Translations under genes and position numbers: made by a program
Assembly: GCF_000090795.2 (NCBI RefSeq)
Contig: NW_003546243.1
Coordinates: forward strand, 695,322-745,066
Origin: Amphimedon queenslandica
Lineage: Eukaryota; Porifera; Demospongiae; Haplosclerida; Niphatidae
Direction of reading: 5' to 3'
DNA length: 49,745 nt
The notes under the pieces: model-generated
What the model saw: only the letters and a program-made list of their open reading frames with translations
Databases searched by the model: none
What the model was told of the DNA's origin: nothing
Shown: one piece after another, positions 22,920-35,147 of the stretch
Numbering within the stretch: the first letter of the stretch is position 1
Layout of the letters: every line of letters starts with the position of its first letter

Positions 22920-23536
22920 CAGGCACTGCTAATGAGTGTCAGTTCATGTTTACTGTCCAAGAATTCTACATGACACAGAAACTGAGGGGAACTGTCACTT
23001 ACATGATGAAAGTATTTATTTATTTATGATTATTTTTATTTTATGTTTTTTTAATTTTATGTTTATTCTCAGAGTGACAGTGGTACTGCTCAAGATAAAA
23101 TTGATTTCAAGCTCACATTATCTCCATCATCTTTTATATGTCCAACTAAATTGCCTCAGTAAGCCGTAGCTTGAAAGCGATTCATTATTGTTCTTGTTGT
23201 TCCTTTAGGGACAGGTTTGCTGCTCTCTTGAGCTCTGGTAATCTCTCAGAGACAGTCTCAGTTAAAGTCGGTGATATTCTTTTTAATATAATTGTGTTAC
23301 TAACATTTCTACCTCACTCTCTCTCTCTTCATTTCTCTTTCATAGTGCAATTTTACTAAGACTAGTACTTTCTTTGGCTCCCTCAGTGCCATAATGACTA
23401 CACTTCACCTCAGTATTGTAGAGCAGTCCTCTGACAGTGCCTCGCTGTATGGCTGCTCTATTGCCGGCCATCACATCTGTATACTTGTTAAATCACAGGT
23501 AGATATAGACTCGCCATTTTACTACATCATTGTTGC

Positions 23537-23583
<47 letters not shown>

Positions 23584-23692
23584 TATTATTATTAATATCT
23601 TGTAGGGTGATACTAAGATTGCTGTTAGTGCTAAAGGAAGTGACAGTCGTTTGGTTTCTAGTCTAATGGATGAACTGAAGAATGTGGTGTGA
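16515..23692 (+). CDS. AP3D1: AP-3 complex delta adaptin
   Basis: The large delta subunit of the AP-3 adaptor, which sorts cargo from endosomes to lysosomes and related organelles. I reconstruct 35 exons and 1277 residues; the first is 16515-16574 and the last 23606-23692. The N-terminus MFEKTLSDLVRGIRSH, the adaptin trunk of HEAT-like repeats (YDITWAAFNIIEVMSS; CAAVSVICELAQKNPKNYL; AAAWIVGEFSEHL) and the hinge GLDLDKWINDPPSD identify it. A long Lys/Glu-rich hinge (about exons 19-27) precedes the ear. Two junctions are odd. Exon 24 must start at 21769, because the more upstream acceptor (21765) leads to a TGA after 22 codons. Exon 33 appears to end in a weak GTCGGT donor (23266). Intron 13 (19009-19742) is filled with the 186-bp repeat. 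Slightly longer than human AP3D1. Confidence 0.93.
19130..19735 (+). repeat. 186-bp tandem palindromic repeat, three copies (AP3D1 intron 13)
   Basis: Three head-to-tail units. The core ccctgtactatagtacaggg is a perfect 20-bp palindrome at 19175-19194 and 19547-19566; the middle copy (19361-19378) lacks two bases. Core-to-core spacing is 186 bp both times. Each unit carries, in order, the palindrome, 'tttcaccaaaaatt', 'gagaggattcttt', 'ataattttttctgatgcata', 'catgttcttatgttgtgtag', 'gctgattccgatcaagtt' and 'aagttactccaaaat'. Neighbouring units are about 95% alike, which implies recent amplification or conversion. Confidence 0.9.
21474..21572 (+). repeat. CT-rich microsatellite in AP3D1 intron 22
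   Basis: Runs of CTCTCT and CCCC form an exaggerated polypyrimidine tract before exon 23. Similar CT runs precede acceptors at 18280-18325, 22890-22922 and 42630-42700. Confidence 0.8.
23541..23594. repeat. (TTA)n microsatellite in the last AP3D1 intron
   Basis: About 17 near-perfect TTA/ATT triplets ending a few bases before the acceptor of the terminal exon. The polyleucine open frame over it is an artefact. Confidence 0.9.
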
Positions 23693-23867
23693 GGAGTGAG
23701 GGTGTACGGACGTGTATAGTAAAGCAGGTGGTTTTGTGTGTTTGTACTTATTATTATTATCTCTTTAGCTGAAAATTTAATTTATTGATAATGGCAATTT
23801 ACTATTATTATTATTATTAATTGATAATTTTTGTAACAATTTGTTATTAATTGATTGGCAAATTTAC

Positions 23868-23873
23868 AATAAA
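23868..23873 (+). terminator. Candidate poly(A) signal of AP3D1
   Basis: AATAAA 176 bp after the AP3D1 stop. On the other strand, AATAAA (23781-23786 read as tttatt) lies downstream of the convergent iPLA2 stop. If both are used, the two 3' UTRs overlap antisense by roughly 100 bp. Confidence 0.4.
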
Positions 23874-23975
23874 GAAATAATGTCAATTTTGCTCAAAAAG
23901 AATAAAATTAAAGAATCAATTTTAAATGTCATTATTATTATTAAATTATTAGTGATACATAGCACTCCATAAAAA

Positions 23976-26900
23976 TCAAAAGAAATCAGTTACACTTTCT
24001 CCTAAGTAGTCTAACTCTTGGAAAGTGTGATACATTTGAAGAAGCAAGGCCAGAACATCTTGCTCGAGTAGATACAACTTTGCTTTATTTATCAACTTGA
24101 CGAGTTTCTTTGAGTCAGTCTCATTTGCACTAATTTCTTGTTCAAGGAAAGGATTGAACCGATAGTATTTGGTACCAACCTCCTTGCACTGGTTAGCAAA
24201 CTTGCGCGAGACTTCTTCAGAACCACTGACCTAATGAAAAGACAGCAAGATTCATTAATTCGACACCTCAAACTTTGGTAAGTTGCATACATGTAAAATT
24301 TGATGTTAACAATACTTTTGTTTCCCCCCCTCTCTCTCTCTGTCTTACTGCGTTCAATAGAAGGTCCAGCATGTTCTTTGGAGTAAATAAACTTGTCGGA
24401 TTCAAGTTTCCACTGACTTTTTTCTTGGGATTGTGTATGTGTCCGGTCCCCACGGAAACAGCAACAGAGAAGTGAGGCTGCTCCATTGACTTTGTGTCGT
24501 GATAATCTCTTATTTTGCTCATGGCAAACTCGCTTGGATTGTTGGCCTTCACTCCTCCATCAACGTAACCATTGAAGGATGTGAAGTACATTGGTGCTGC
24601 ACTGGTCGCTCTGGCTGCCATCCACACCGGAACTACAGGTAATATACAAGAATATGCAAGAATGTACAAGGGTGTGCAAGAATGTACTTGCAAGGGTTAA
24701 AGGTGTACATTATGTCAAACACATGTTAGTTTTATAGTTTTACCGTCATCGTGGCTAAAATTATCAAAAAATTCAACTTCAAGATTTCCCATACTGACAG
24801 CCGTTATCATCACCCTGTAATAATAATAAAATTAATAATACATTTAATAATATACTACACATAGTATTATCACTGTACTTTGGTTCTCTGATGTCTTTCA
24901 TTTTTGTATCTTTGAATATTTCCATCATTACTTTCTCCATTGCCTCCGAACGATTGCCTGCTTGGAAGATTGAGCCACCAAAAACATCCGGAGCTATTTT
25001 AATGTACATATCTCTAATATCACTCAGTGTCATGTGACCTGAAGAGAAAACAGTTTGAATGGGATTCAGTTAGTCAGTTATGGTTTTTATAAGCCATATT
25101 CTTCCTTTTCTCTTTCTCTTGATCTCTTTATTGTCACTCTTCTTTATCCATTCATTTCATTTCCTCCCTCTTTCCCTCCCTCCCTCCCTCCCCCTCTCTC
25201 CCTCTCTCCCTCTCACCATAAACAAGAGCTAATGCTATTATTCCTCCAGTGCTGGTTCCCACTATCCAGTCAAAGAGGTCAATAATCCTTTGTCCAGTCC
25301 TTTCCTCAATGTCCATCAATATTTCAATGCTCATGAGTCCTCTCATTCCTCCTCCATCAAGAAACAATATCGAGTTCCCAGGGACTGCCTGACCTACTCT
25401 TGTCTTCCGCCATTTGTATACATCACCCAGCTGCATGAAACCAGCAGCTGTTGAAAAAATAATAATAGTATATTAAAAGTAATTTTATGCTAAAAGCTAT
25501 GTTTATATTTTTGGTCCGCTTAATTGACCCAGGTATTAATTGTCGTACCTGCTTGACTGATGTCGTTATGCTCTTCCTCTTTTAGCATTCTTGTTATTTC
25601 ATTCTCCATGTCGAGACAGAGTCTGGCCTCCCTCCTCCAGCTCAGGTAGAACCCAATCGTCTCCGGAGCACAAGGCAGGTTTTGACTTAACACACTAAAT
25701 CCTCTTGGACGTCTGAGGAAGAGAGAGAGAAAGAGTCATAGCAGCTGAATCATTTTTTATTGTCTTACGCCGGTGACATTATCTTCGGTTTTACTGCAAA
25801 GCTTTTTATTTTCTCTTTAATTTTTCCTTTAGCGAGGTCAATCGGAGTCTGGTTGTGTGCGTCAAGTGCTGATAGGTCAGCCCCAAATGCTATTAACGTC
25901 CTAATTATTAACTTTTCTCCTTTCTATGTAAGAAGAAGATTAAATGTGAGGACATATCTTAAACATGTGAGAAGAAGAAATGAGAGATTTAAATTAAAAG
26001 TGAGGAAATCTTATGAGAGAGAGAGAGAGAGATTAAATCTTAAATAATGTTAACAATGAAATTATGTATTTACCCTTGCAGCAATATGCAGAGGTGTATT
26101 GAAGTCTCCATCTCTCTCGTCGATCCTCACTCCTTTGCTTGACGTCAGTAGAGCCACTAACAGGTCATTTTTGCTTTTACGCACAAACGTGTGAAGAGGT
26201 GTGTCATGATGATGATCGGTGGCATTGGGATCAATTTCAGGATTTGTTAGCATCTTACGGAGATTCTAGAATGAGTGATATGGTGAGATTAAAATTTTAG
26301 CTGAAAACTTTAAAGCTGCTACAAAATTTTGCCAAAAATAAAAAATAAAAAATTCTGCATTTCTATAATTTTGTGACAATGGACCAATGGGTTTTTGCTT
26401 GTCACAAAATTGGGCAAATTTTGCTAAAAATGATAAGAAAAATTCTCCATTTTAATACTTTTTTTCTTATGCAATCTTCTCAGATATGGAGTAATAATTT
26501 ACACTGACTCACACTGCATTAACTCAATAATGTAATTTAAAGTTTACTCAACCGGAAAACTATACATAAAGTTATACATACATTCCTACATCCAGTAAAC
26601 ATGTGTAAGTTACAATAATAACAACAATAGTACAACAATGTATAGTAGCATTTCACAACTGCTATAGATGGTTTTGTGATCAATAGACGACAATAAAACA
26701 AGTACTTACCTTGATGCTTTTGGCCTTGTGCAGTTCATTTGATTTGGATTTCTGCAATGGCAAGGTCATAAATTTTTTCTCTGTTTCCATCAAAGCTTCT
26801 AATTTCTAAGCACAAAGTGAAAATATTAAAATGTCAGCAATTTCTGTTACTTTTTTCTGTGTCTTCTTTTCTTCCTCTTTTCTTGCTAAATCAAGACACA

Positions 26901-28132
26901 ACGTGATTTCTCTTGATTCTGGTCTCATGAGGCGATGCCTGGCTCCTAAACCCTCTGCATTACTAGTCAAACCAGTTACAGTACTGGTTATGGTGCTGGA
27001 CTGCTTTTGGTATAATAACGCTGTCTGTGGACTTTTAGGAGACTTTCTCTGCAATGGGACAAATTATGAATAACAATAATAGTCGGTTATTTTGAAAATA
27101 CTAAGTCATTGTAAACAAAACATTCATTGCCAAAATGAAAATAGTAAATAAAAAATAACAACAATAACAACAATATGTAGTGTGATAAACAGGAGCTGAT
27201 AACAAATAGATAGCATTTATAGATGGTATCACTATTTACAACTTACTCTAATTGGAGGACCAGTATTGGCCGATTGATCACCAGCTGTAACATCATTATT
27301 TTTAAATATACCAGATTCTTCGATCCCGTTACTAACCACACTCACAGTGGTTGAGCTGCTGCTGCTGCTTGCTACTAGTGTTGATGGTGCTACGCTAGCT
27401 CCATTGGGGATCAGTTTAGTAGGCCTGACAGCTGCAGAGGTTGTGAAACTGCTCATGCTGAACCCAGTCAGTTTTTGAGAGAAATATGGCGAGGATGATA
27501 ATTTTTCTGCAGCTGCATCTCTTCCCCCATCCATTGCTACTCGTCTTCCATCAGTCTCTATTTCCTCTTCATCAGTCATTGAATCTCTTTCTTCTACTCC
27601 ATTTGAGCTCTGAAATGTAACTCTCCCTTTTCCATCTACTTCTTCAGTTCCCTGGATATCAGTGATCTGAAAAAAAGATATAAACTTCATTCGTATGGTA
27701 TGACATGTTTTCTTTACTTCTTCAAAGCCATTTCTAAAATAATCCGGTTCTTCTACAGAAATAAAGTACTCATTTTTATTCTGTACCCAAAAAGAGACAA
27801 ACATGAATTAAAAAAAAATTAGAGCAATGAATATCATATCATACCTGTCTTACAAAGTCAATATTTAAATTCTGAGTGTCTCCTCCACTGCCTACACTGT
27901 TACTGTGCTTCTTGAAATAATGTCTCTTTGGTGGCATATGGAGGAGGTCTGCAACCACTGCTGAGGGTCCATTGTATTTGACCCTTTCCTCTTCTAGTTC
28001 TTCCTCTTCCTCTTCTCCGCTGGAGTCTTCAAAGTCGCTGACAGAAAGACAGATCCCAGTAGAGGAACGGCAGCGCCTCAAAGGCAGCTCAGAGTTGTAC
28101 AAGCTCTCTAGCTCTCTCCAAGGCCTGAGCAT
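23976..28132 (-). CDS. PLA2G6-like: Calcium-independent phospholipase A2 (ankyrin + patatin)
   Basis: An iPLA2/patatin-type lipid acyl hydrolase of 858 residues. Minus-strand exons: 27845-28132, 27718-27780, 27247-27666, 26851-27048, 26710-26805, 26074-26265, 25769-25923, 25549-25712, 25217-25447, 24879-25038, 24744-24814, 24349-24632, 23976-24230. The first half is Ser/Glu-rich and mostly disordered. Two ankyrin repeats follow (DTPLHTFVRK; NTPLHIAARKGE..LIAFGADLSALD). The patatin domain has the oxyanion motif DGGGMRG (from 556), GTSTGG with catalytic Ser591, and the dyad Asp704 in YVDGGVKANNP. Vertebrate PLA2G6 has more ankyrin repeats and a different N-terminus, so this is a divergent member; the first exon is the least certain part. 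Intron 25924-26073 has a short AG run. Head-to-head with the acyl-CoA synthetase. Confidence 0.88.
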
Positions 28133-28300
28133 TGCTGATGGTGCTAATTGTGATCATACAATAAGGAGGCTGCATGTGATGGCTAATGAGGAGGAGGGGC
28201 TAATTATTTTAATTAAAATAATATTTTTTGGAGGTGCTATTTTAAAAACAATAAACATTTTAACAACACAGCATTGCTCTTTTATCTCGCAAAGACGACC
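28133..28300. promoter_or_regulatory. Bidirectional promoter interval, iPLA2/ACSBG
   Basis: 168 bp separate the start codons of the divergent iPLA2 and acyl-CoA synthetase genes. Both proteins act on fatty acyl lipids: one releases fatty acids and the other activates them. Shared regulation is therefore plausible. AT-rich centre; no recognised motif. Confidence 0.4.
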
Positions 28301-31300
28301 ATGGCTGCTTGCAAAGACTGGGCCACAGAGCCAGACCAAGAAGTATCAGTAAAAGTAAGAGAAGAGAACTGCTCCTTTTGTTTTGGTCGACTCACTGAAG
28401 TTGACCTTTGGTAAACTCATGTATTATTTTCACAGATCTCCCTCTCTGGCCCTGGCTCGCTGCCACCCACCACCGTCTGTGAAGCATTTAAAAAGACTGT
28501 CCTTAAATATCCTGGGCATCTGGCCCTCAAAGTAAAGAGAGGCGAGAGTGGGATCTGGAAAAGCTGGACTTACAGAGAATATTATGACAGCGTGAGTGGA
28601 GCTGCTAAATCAATGGTAAAGCTTGGACTGGAGGCACATCATGGAGTTGGGATACTTGGATTCAATTCCCCTGAGTGGTTCTTCACTTATATTGGAGCTA
28701 TCATGGTGAGAGAGAGAGAGGGGGGAGAAGAGAGAGAGGGAGGAATAAACAATGGTAGATCTAAACATGTATTTTTGTTGCTAAATAGAAATGATACCTA
28801 GCATTGCTGCTATGAGTTGCGTACACTCTAGCTTCACATAATTTGAAATGAAATTAGAATTTTAGTGATTTAATCAAGAGTATTGAATTATTAATTAATT
28901 TAATATTGGGTGTAAGAGCCACAGTTCATGTTATAATTGATTTATTATTTCCAATTATGATATCATTATATCAAATAGGCTGGCGGTATTGCAACAGGCA
29001 TCTACACTACTAACAACAAAGGTATCGACGATGATATTGCAACAGTTTTTTTGTTATGTGTTCTTTACTGAATTTCATTGTGTTATGCCACTGTTGTGAT
29101 GTGTTTTCTATCATGTACACACACGAATGTATATAGACTGCATGTACAGTGTACACTATTTATGGCACACATGTACATGTACATTTTAATGCTCTTGTGT
29201 TTTTTTCTTTAATGGCTTCTGATTATGTTGGAAACTGTAGCTATTGGCATTTCTTTCTTCTTGACTGAAAATTCTTGTTTTCTGAAGTTGTAGCTTTGAT
29301 GTTTGTGTATGCATAATTTGGCTATCATGAGTTGTTTTTGTTCTTGTTAATATTTTTGTTGCTGTCTTGTTAATATCTGTTGCCTTTAGAGACGTGTCAG
29401 TATATCGCTAAAGATTGCCGTGCTCAAATTTTCTTTTGCGAAAACGAGACTCAAGTGAACAAACTACTAGAAGTAAAGAGAAAAGAAAGGAGACAGAGAG
29501 AGAGAAAGAGAGAGAGAGAGAGAGGGATAGAGGTGAAGCAGTACAATATTCATCACTTGTTTATTTAGGCTAAAGACTCGTTGCCAGATTTAAAGGTCAT
29601 TGTTCAGTATTTGCCTGAATCAGTCCAGCCTGTTTCTCCGAGACACAAAGAAGCTGGTGTACTCTCTTGGGATCAATTCATTGATTGTGGAAAAGTAAAA
29701 TAAAAGACAAACACTTCATGTCAAAACACCCTCATGTTAAAAATAAACCAATCCTTTCATGAAGTTTTTGTGTGTGCTTTTAGCTTTCAATGGTTTGTTT
29801 ATTGCTAATAAATGATGTACTGTACTTTTTAATGTAGTATTCAGCTTCAATCCTTTAGTATACATGCATGCTAGTGTTGGTATTGTTGATCAGGATCATA
29901 TTTATGATAGGATGTACCAGCTCCAATCCTTAGTGTATATATGTAATGCATGCTGTAAAAATATAGTGCTTGTATTATTGATCATGTGAATATAGGATGT
30001 ACCAGATTATGAGCTAAAGTGGAGGATAGAGGCCCAGAAGCCAGGACACTGTGCATCACTTGTTTATACATCAGGGACTACTGGATCTCCAAAAGTATCC
30101 AAATATGTAATAATAGGATTAGGATCACCCTCCTCTCTCTCTCTTCTCTTCTCTTTTAGGGTGTCATGTTAAGTCATGATAATCTAACATGGTGTGGTCT
30201 TGTAGTTGCTAAAAGATACGACTTTAATGAGGTATTCATGGACATAGAAACACTCTTTTGATTATATTTTTGTACAGAATTTTCGTATTATTAGCTATTT
30301 GCCATTGAGTCACATAGCAGCTCAGATGATTGACATAATGGCTGCAGTAATGATTGGACATACAGTGTGGTTTGCCCAACCTGATGCACTGAAAGGAACA
30401 ATCAAGAGTACATTACTGGTAATGGAAGAGGAGGGAGAGAGAGAGTGAGAGAGAAAGAGAGAGAAAGATACGGTAGGTTGTTTAGCTAAACTTGTTTAAC
30501 ACTCACATGGAATTGTTTATCACCTAAGTGTGTAATAACACGGGGATCAATTTCACTTTTACTATTATTATTATTATTATTATCATTAGTATTATTATTA
30601 TTATTTATTGTTATGTTATTGATGTTATTATTATCAGGAGGTCCAGCCAACACTCTTCTTTGCCGTCCCAAGAGTTTGGGAAAAATTTAAGGAAGTGATC
30701 GAGAGAGAAACTAGTGAGATTTCAGGACTAAAAGGATTTATACTGGAGAAGTCAAAAGTAAAATAAGATCCTTATCTCTTTGGTAATGTGCATGTACATA
30801 TATGTATTGCATTCAGAGTATTGGCAAGAAAACTCAGTTAAAGAGACAAGTGGGTGGAGATGTTTCATGGGGTCATTGGATTGCTGAAAAGTAATTACCG
30901 TATGCTCAATGAAAGAATAATTTTTACTCTTGACTACTCATGTAGAGCTGTTTTCAAAGGACTTAGGAGCAAGATGGGTTTAAACAACTGCATCATGATG
31001 GTAAGAATCAATTACAATTTAACGACATCTCTTATCTTTTAATTTCTATCTTTTTCTTCTCTCTCTTTCACCTCCTGCAGGCAACAGGGGCTGCTCCATT
31101 ACCGAGAGCAGTGGCCGAGTTTTTTGCTCAGTTTGACATCACACTCTGTCAGATGTATGGGATGAGTGAAACCACAGGAACTGGCTGCATCAACAGTCCG
31201 AGTGAGTGGAGAGTGTGTACATATAGATGAAGCCATACAATGAACCAAAGCTCCTTCAATTAAATGCATTCATGTACTATTTTCTTTCCATAGCTTGTTT

Positions 31301-32329
31301 CAGGCCATTCTCAGTTGGTCAGGTAGCCCCTGGTACAGAGGTAAAGCTGGATAGTCCTGGTCCTAATAGAGATGGGGAGATATGCCTCAGAGGAAGGAAC
31401 GTGTTTATGGGGTACTTGCACGAAGAGGCAAAGATGAAGGAAATATTTGATGAAGAGGGCTGGCTTCATTCAGGAGACATTGGCAGTGTAGATAAAGATG
31501 GTCAGCAAAATACAAACAAAGAGCTATCTAAAGTGATGATTGTCCTTTTCTCTTATTAGGTTTTTATTATATAACCGGACGCTTAAAGGAAATGATAATA
31601 ACGAAAGGAGGAGAGAATGTAGCACCAGTACCAATTGAAGAAGTAAAATCAATCGTCATTCTTGTGTATGTGATGCTTTTTATGCAGAAAATGTTAAAGA
31701 CAGTGAGATTATTAAGTAATGCAATGGTCATTGGCGATGATCAACAATTTTTAACAATTTTTGTAACTATAAAGTGTAAGGTATGTCGATAACATAATAC
31801 CAAACTCATTTATAGCTTGAGGATAATCCAATTATTGTTGATATTAGTTTGATGAATCGAATAATCCAACTGATGAACTTGATCCAATTGCTAAAGGAAT
31901 ACTGCATGATATTGGATCAGAATCCACCACTGGTGAGAGAGAAACTAAAGAGAGAGATAGGTTGAGAGAGAAGATTTTAATAAAGGAGAGAACAAATGAC
32001 AACACTTTGTTTTCATTATAGTATCAGAGGTGCTAACAGATCCATTAGTGAAGCAGTACATACAGCAAGGCATTGATAAAGTGAATGAAGAAGCAATAAG
32101 CAGAGCAGCACGCATTCAGGTTGGTTTATGATGTAGTGTAGTATGTGAGTGATTTAATGGTTTTGATTTGTTGTAGAAATTTACAATACTGCCAGTTGAT
32201 TTCAGCATCAATGGTGGAGAATATACGGCGACGCTTAAAGTTAAAAGAAGAGTTATAATTGAGAAATATCATGAACATATTACACACATGTACTCTACTG
32301 CTAATAGTAATGGGGCAACTGTCCAGTGA
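28301..32329 (+). CDS. ACSBG-like: Long-chain acyl-CoA synthetase, bubblegum family
   Basis: Activates long-chain fatty acids to acyl-CoA through an acyl-adenylate. Eighteen exons give 658 residues: 28301-28354, 28436-28705, 28979-29021, 29390-29472, 29569-29694, 29996-30094, 30160-30231, 30278-30418, 30638-30757, 30817-30890, 30946-31000, 31081-31201, 31294-31500, 31560-31642, 31688-31780, 31848-31932, 32022-32119, 32177-32329. The AMP-binding signature is YTSGTTGSPKGVMLSH. Also seen are YLPLSHIAAQ, the adenine motif YGMSETTG, GWLHSGDIG and ITGRLKEMIITKGGENVAPVPIEE. The ITKGGENVAP form and the length fit the ACSBG group rather than ACSL. No signal peptide. Exons are all short and phases join cleanly. 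Confidence 0.95.
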
Positions 32330-32494
32330 TTTATGTCAGTATATTTAGATTTATTGATCATTAGTTACTGTATTGGACCTTCAAGCACATGAAAAGCATA
32401 ATGCATATTTAGATCTACCACAAAATTATAATTCCAGTCCAGCCCACTTCTCTGTGTCCTTTCTGCCTCGTTGGGTTTGACAGCTGACTCCCTG

Positions 32495-34995
32495 ATGATT
32501 ATCTTCATTGTGACGGTAATAATTCGATTCTTTGAGTTGCTGTTTGTGATCCAGATACTCTTATTTGTAACAGCAGCACTATTGGCAGTGTCACGGTTAT
32601 TGTTATTTTACCTGGTCCTCCATGAGGGAGCGAGAAGGTTAGTGGACAGACAGGTAGCCGCCATACTCCAACCAGATGAAAAGGATAATTCATCAGACGA
32701 GACTATAATCCTCTTTGTCAGAAACTTTTTGACCAGTGGGGCTAAGCCTTTAGTTATACAAGCTAAAAGATCTGATACTATTGAAAGTGTCAAACAAAAG
32801 ATTGTGGATAGACTAGACACACAGCAAACAAGTCCCACAGATCAAAAACAGATTATGCTTTTTAATGGCAGGCATAAAATGTTGATTTATGAAGAGAAAA
32901 CACTTTCAAATTACAATATTAAAAATGAGGATACAATTCGTTTATGTCGTGTGGCTCATGTCAAGAGAGGTTTCATGTTAATTCATGTAAAAACTCTAAC
33001 TGGTAAAGAAATTAATCTCATAGCTGAGCCTTTTGTTACTGTTGAGAAGGTTATGGAAAAGATACAGGATATAGAAGGGATCCCGCCTGATCAACAGAGA
33101 CTCATATATGTTGGTAAGCAGTTAGAAAATTGTCGTATCATTTCTGATTATTTTATTAAGAATGGAAGTGTACTACATTTAGTACTTCGTCTTCGAGGTG
33201 GCGGCTTGACAATACTTGTAAATGTGTTTGGTATGGGAGTACTTCATTTTTCAGCTGGAACTCCAGACACTATTATGAGTATTAAAGAGCAGATAGAAAA
33301 AAAAATTAAAATCTCACCGTACTACCAAACACTTATATTTTCTGGTATGAAAATGGAAGATGACCTTACACTTGCAGATTACAACATTCTTCAAAGTGGA
33401 TACATTTTATACTTGGAACTTTGCCTTGACCTTAACAAGATTGATGTTGTAACTCCTGATGGTGTATCATTTACTTATAGAATTGAACCTTCCGACACTG
33501 TTGAGAATGTTAAAGCAAAGATACTGTATATTGGTACAAATGGAGTTCCACGTGATCAACTAATGCTCTCATTTGATGGTAGAATATTGGAAAATGACAA
33601 AACACTCCTAGATTATAATATTCACAAGGAAAATCATTTGTATTTAATTTTTCCTTCGCAACCTGATTGTAACACGATAAATGTTGCAACCCCAACTGGT
33701 GAAACAATTACTGTTGTATATAATCCTTCTGATACTATCAAGAATGTTAAATCAAAGATACAAGATAAAGGAGGAATCTTATCGTATCGTCAGGTGCTTA
33801 CTTTTTATAAGGAGTTGGATGATCTTCAAACAATTTCAGAGTGCAGAATTAAAAGAGGGCATACAATCTACCTATCTCTTCTGCCAACTAAGATTTACTT
33901 AAAGTTTCTAGAAGAATCATATGATTTATCTCACATTCAAGAAGACACAACTATAAAGAGTATTAAAGAGAAAGCTAGTGCATTCACCAACATACCAATC
34001 GAACAGCTATTGCTTTTTTTAGATGGTCATCCAATATATGATAACTCTAAGCAAATCAAGGGTTTTTATAGATTGCTATTTGAGTTTGAAGTACAACTTA
34101 ATGAACACTCTATTGCTAGCATTACTGTTGCACTCACTGTAGGCGTAAGAAGAACTTATCAAGTGGCCTTGGGAGCTCGAGTAGGAGATTTGAAAGGGCT
34201 AATCGAAGAATCAACTGAAATACCAGTCTCTAAACAATTGCTTTATGATGCATCTATTCAGCATGTTTTATGGAATGAAGCACCGTTGTACCAGTATTAT
34301 ATCCGTGGTGTTCAAACAAATAATGTCTGCATTGATCTTTTTGTTCCATTGACTGTTCACGTATCAATACCTTCAAAAAGCGCTGTTGTTGAAGAGTCTA
34401 TACTTTTAGACGAAAGAGTTTTTGACTTAAAGAAGAGGCTTTGTATTCAACATGGTTTGAATTTGTCATACGTGACATTAACTTACAACCAATCGATAAT
34501 GAGTGATGACAAGTTTCTTGGAGACTATCAAATACATGATGATGATGCAATGCTGGAGCTAAGTTTAGGTAATATTATAGTTTTATTATTATCATTAATT
34601 ATATATTGCTGTTAGGTACGACTCTTCCTACCCCTCCTTCTGATGTATCTTTTCACCCTCCTGTTGCCAATCTTTCTCCTGCTGCTGATCCTCCTCCTCC
34701 TCCTCAGCTTCATTGGATTAACAGACATAGTGATCTTATGAAAGATGTTGCTGCTCAAGCTCCTGATCAATGGAGGAACATTGGCACAATGCTTGATATT
34801 CATTTTTCACAATTGAATTCTTTCAGAGATCAGTTTAATGCTGATCCAATGGCCTGCTATAGTGCTGTTTTTCAATATTGGCAAACCAGCATAAGGAATC
34901 ATCCTTTCACTTGGAATACTATTGTGGAGGTACTGGAATCAGATGTTGTTCTAAGACGTGATCTTGCTGCAAAAATTAGAGAAAAATACTTGTGA
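32495..34995 (+). CDS. Membrane-anchored eight-ubiquitin-like / Death-domain protein
   Basis: Two exons (32495-34568, 34616-34995) give 817 residues; I know no named homolog. Residues 1-45 are strongly hydrophobic, one or two membrane segments. Eight ubiquitin-like domains follow, starting near 69, 160, 237, 314, 393, 466, 539 and 618. Ubl2 is closest to ubiquitin: [29 protein letters not shown] and ending LRLRGG (231-236). Ubl3-5 keep the DYNI/SDT patterns; Ubl6-8 are diverged. A Pro-rich linker (PPPPPQ) leads to a Death-fold domain (about 727-817) with the typical DQWRNIG..L, W..S, and [15 protein letters not shown] features. A start at 32471 would need TTG; the first ATG in frame is 32495. 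A tract ending in AG just upstream (32470-32480) leaves a small 5' exon possible. It lies 165 bp after ACSBG. Confidence 0.85.
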
Positions 34996-35147
34996 ACTGT
35001 TTTTTTGCTAATGTTTTATTATTTTCATTATTAGTAAACAACATTACTGATGCTAAAGACTGCTTGCACTGGAGCAGTCAATAAAATGCGACTTTTGTGC
35101 ATGCAGAGATCAATAAACACGAAAATTTATTAAAATCACACTGATAA

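Noticed and set aside
23394..23666. 90-codon frame ending in a poly-leucine stretch
   Set aside because: It is AP3D1 exon 34 read through the donor into the TTA microsatellite; the true protein is spliced.
32471..32494. TTG start of the Ubl-Death protein
   Set aside because: Non-ATG starts are rare in animals and an in-frame ATG with a suitable hydrophobic N-terminus follows at 32495.
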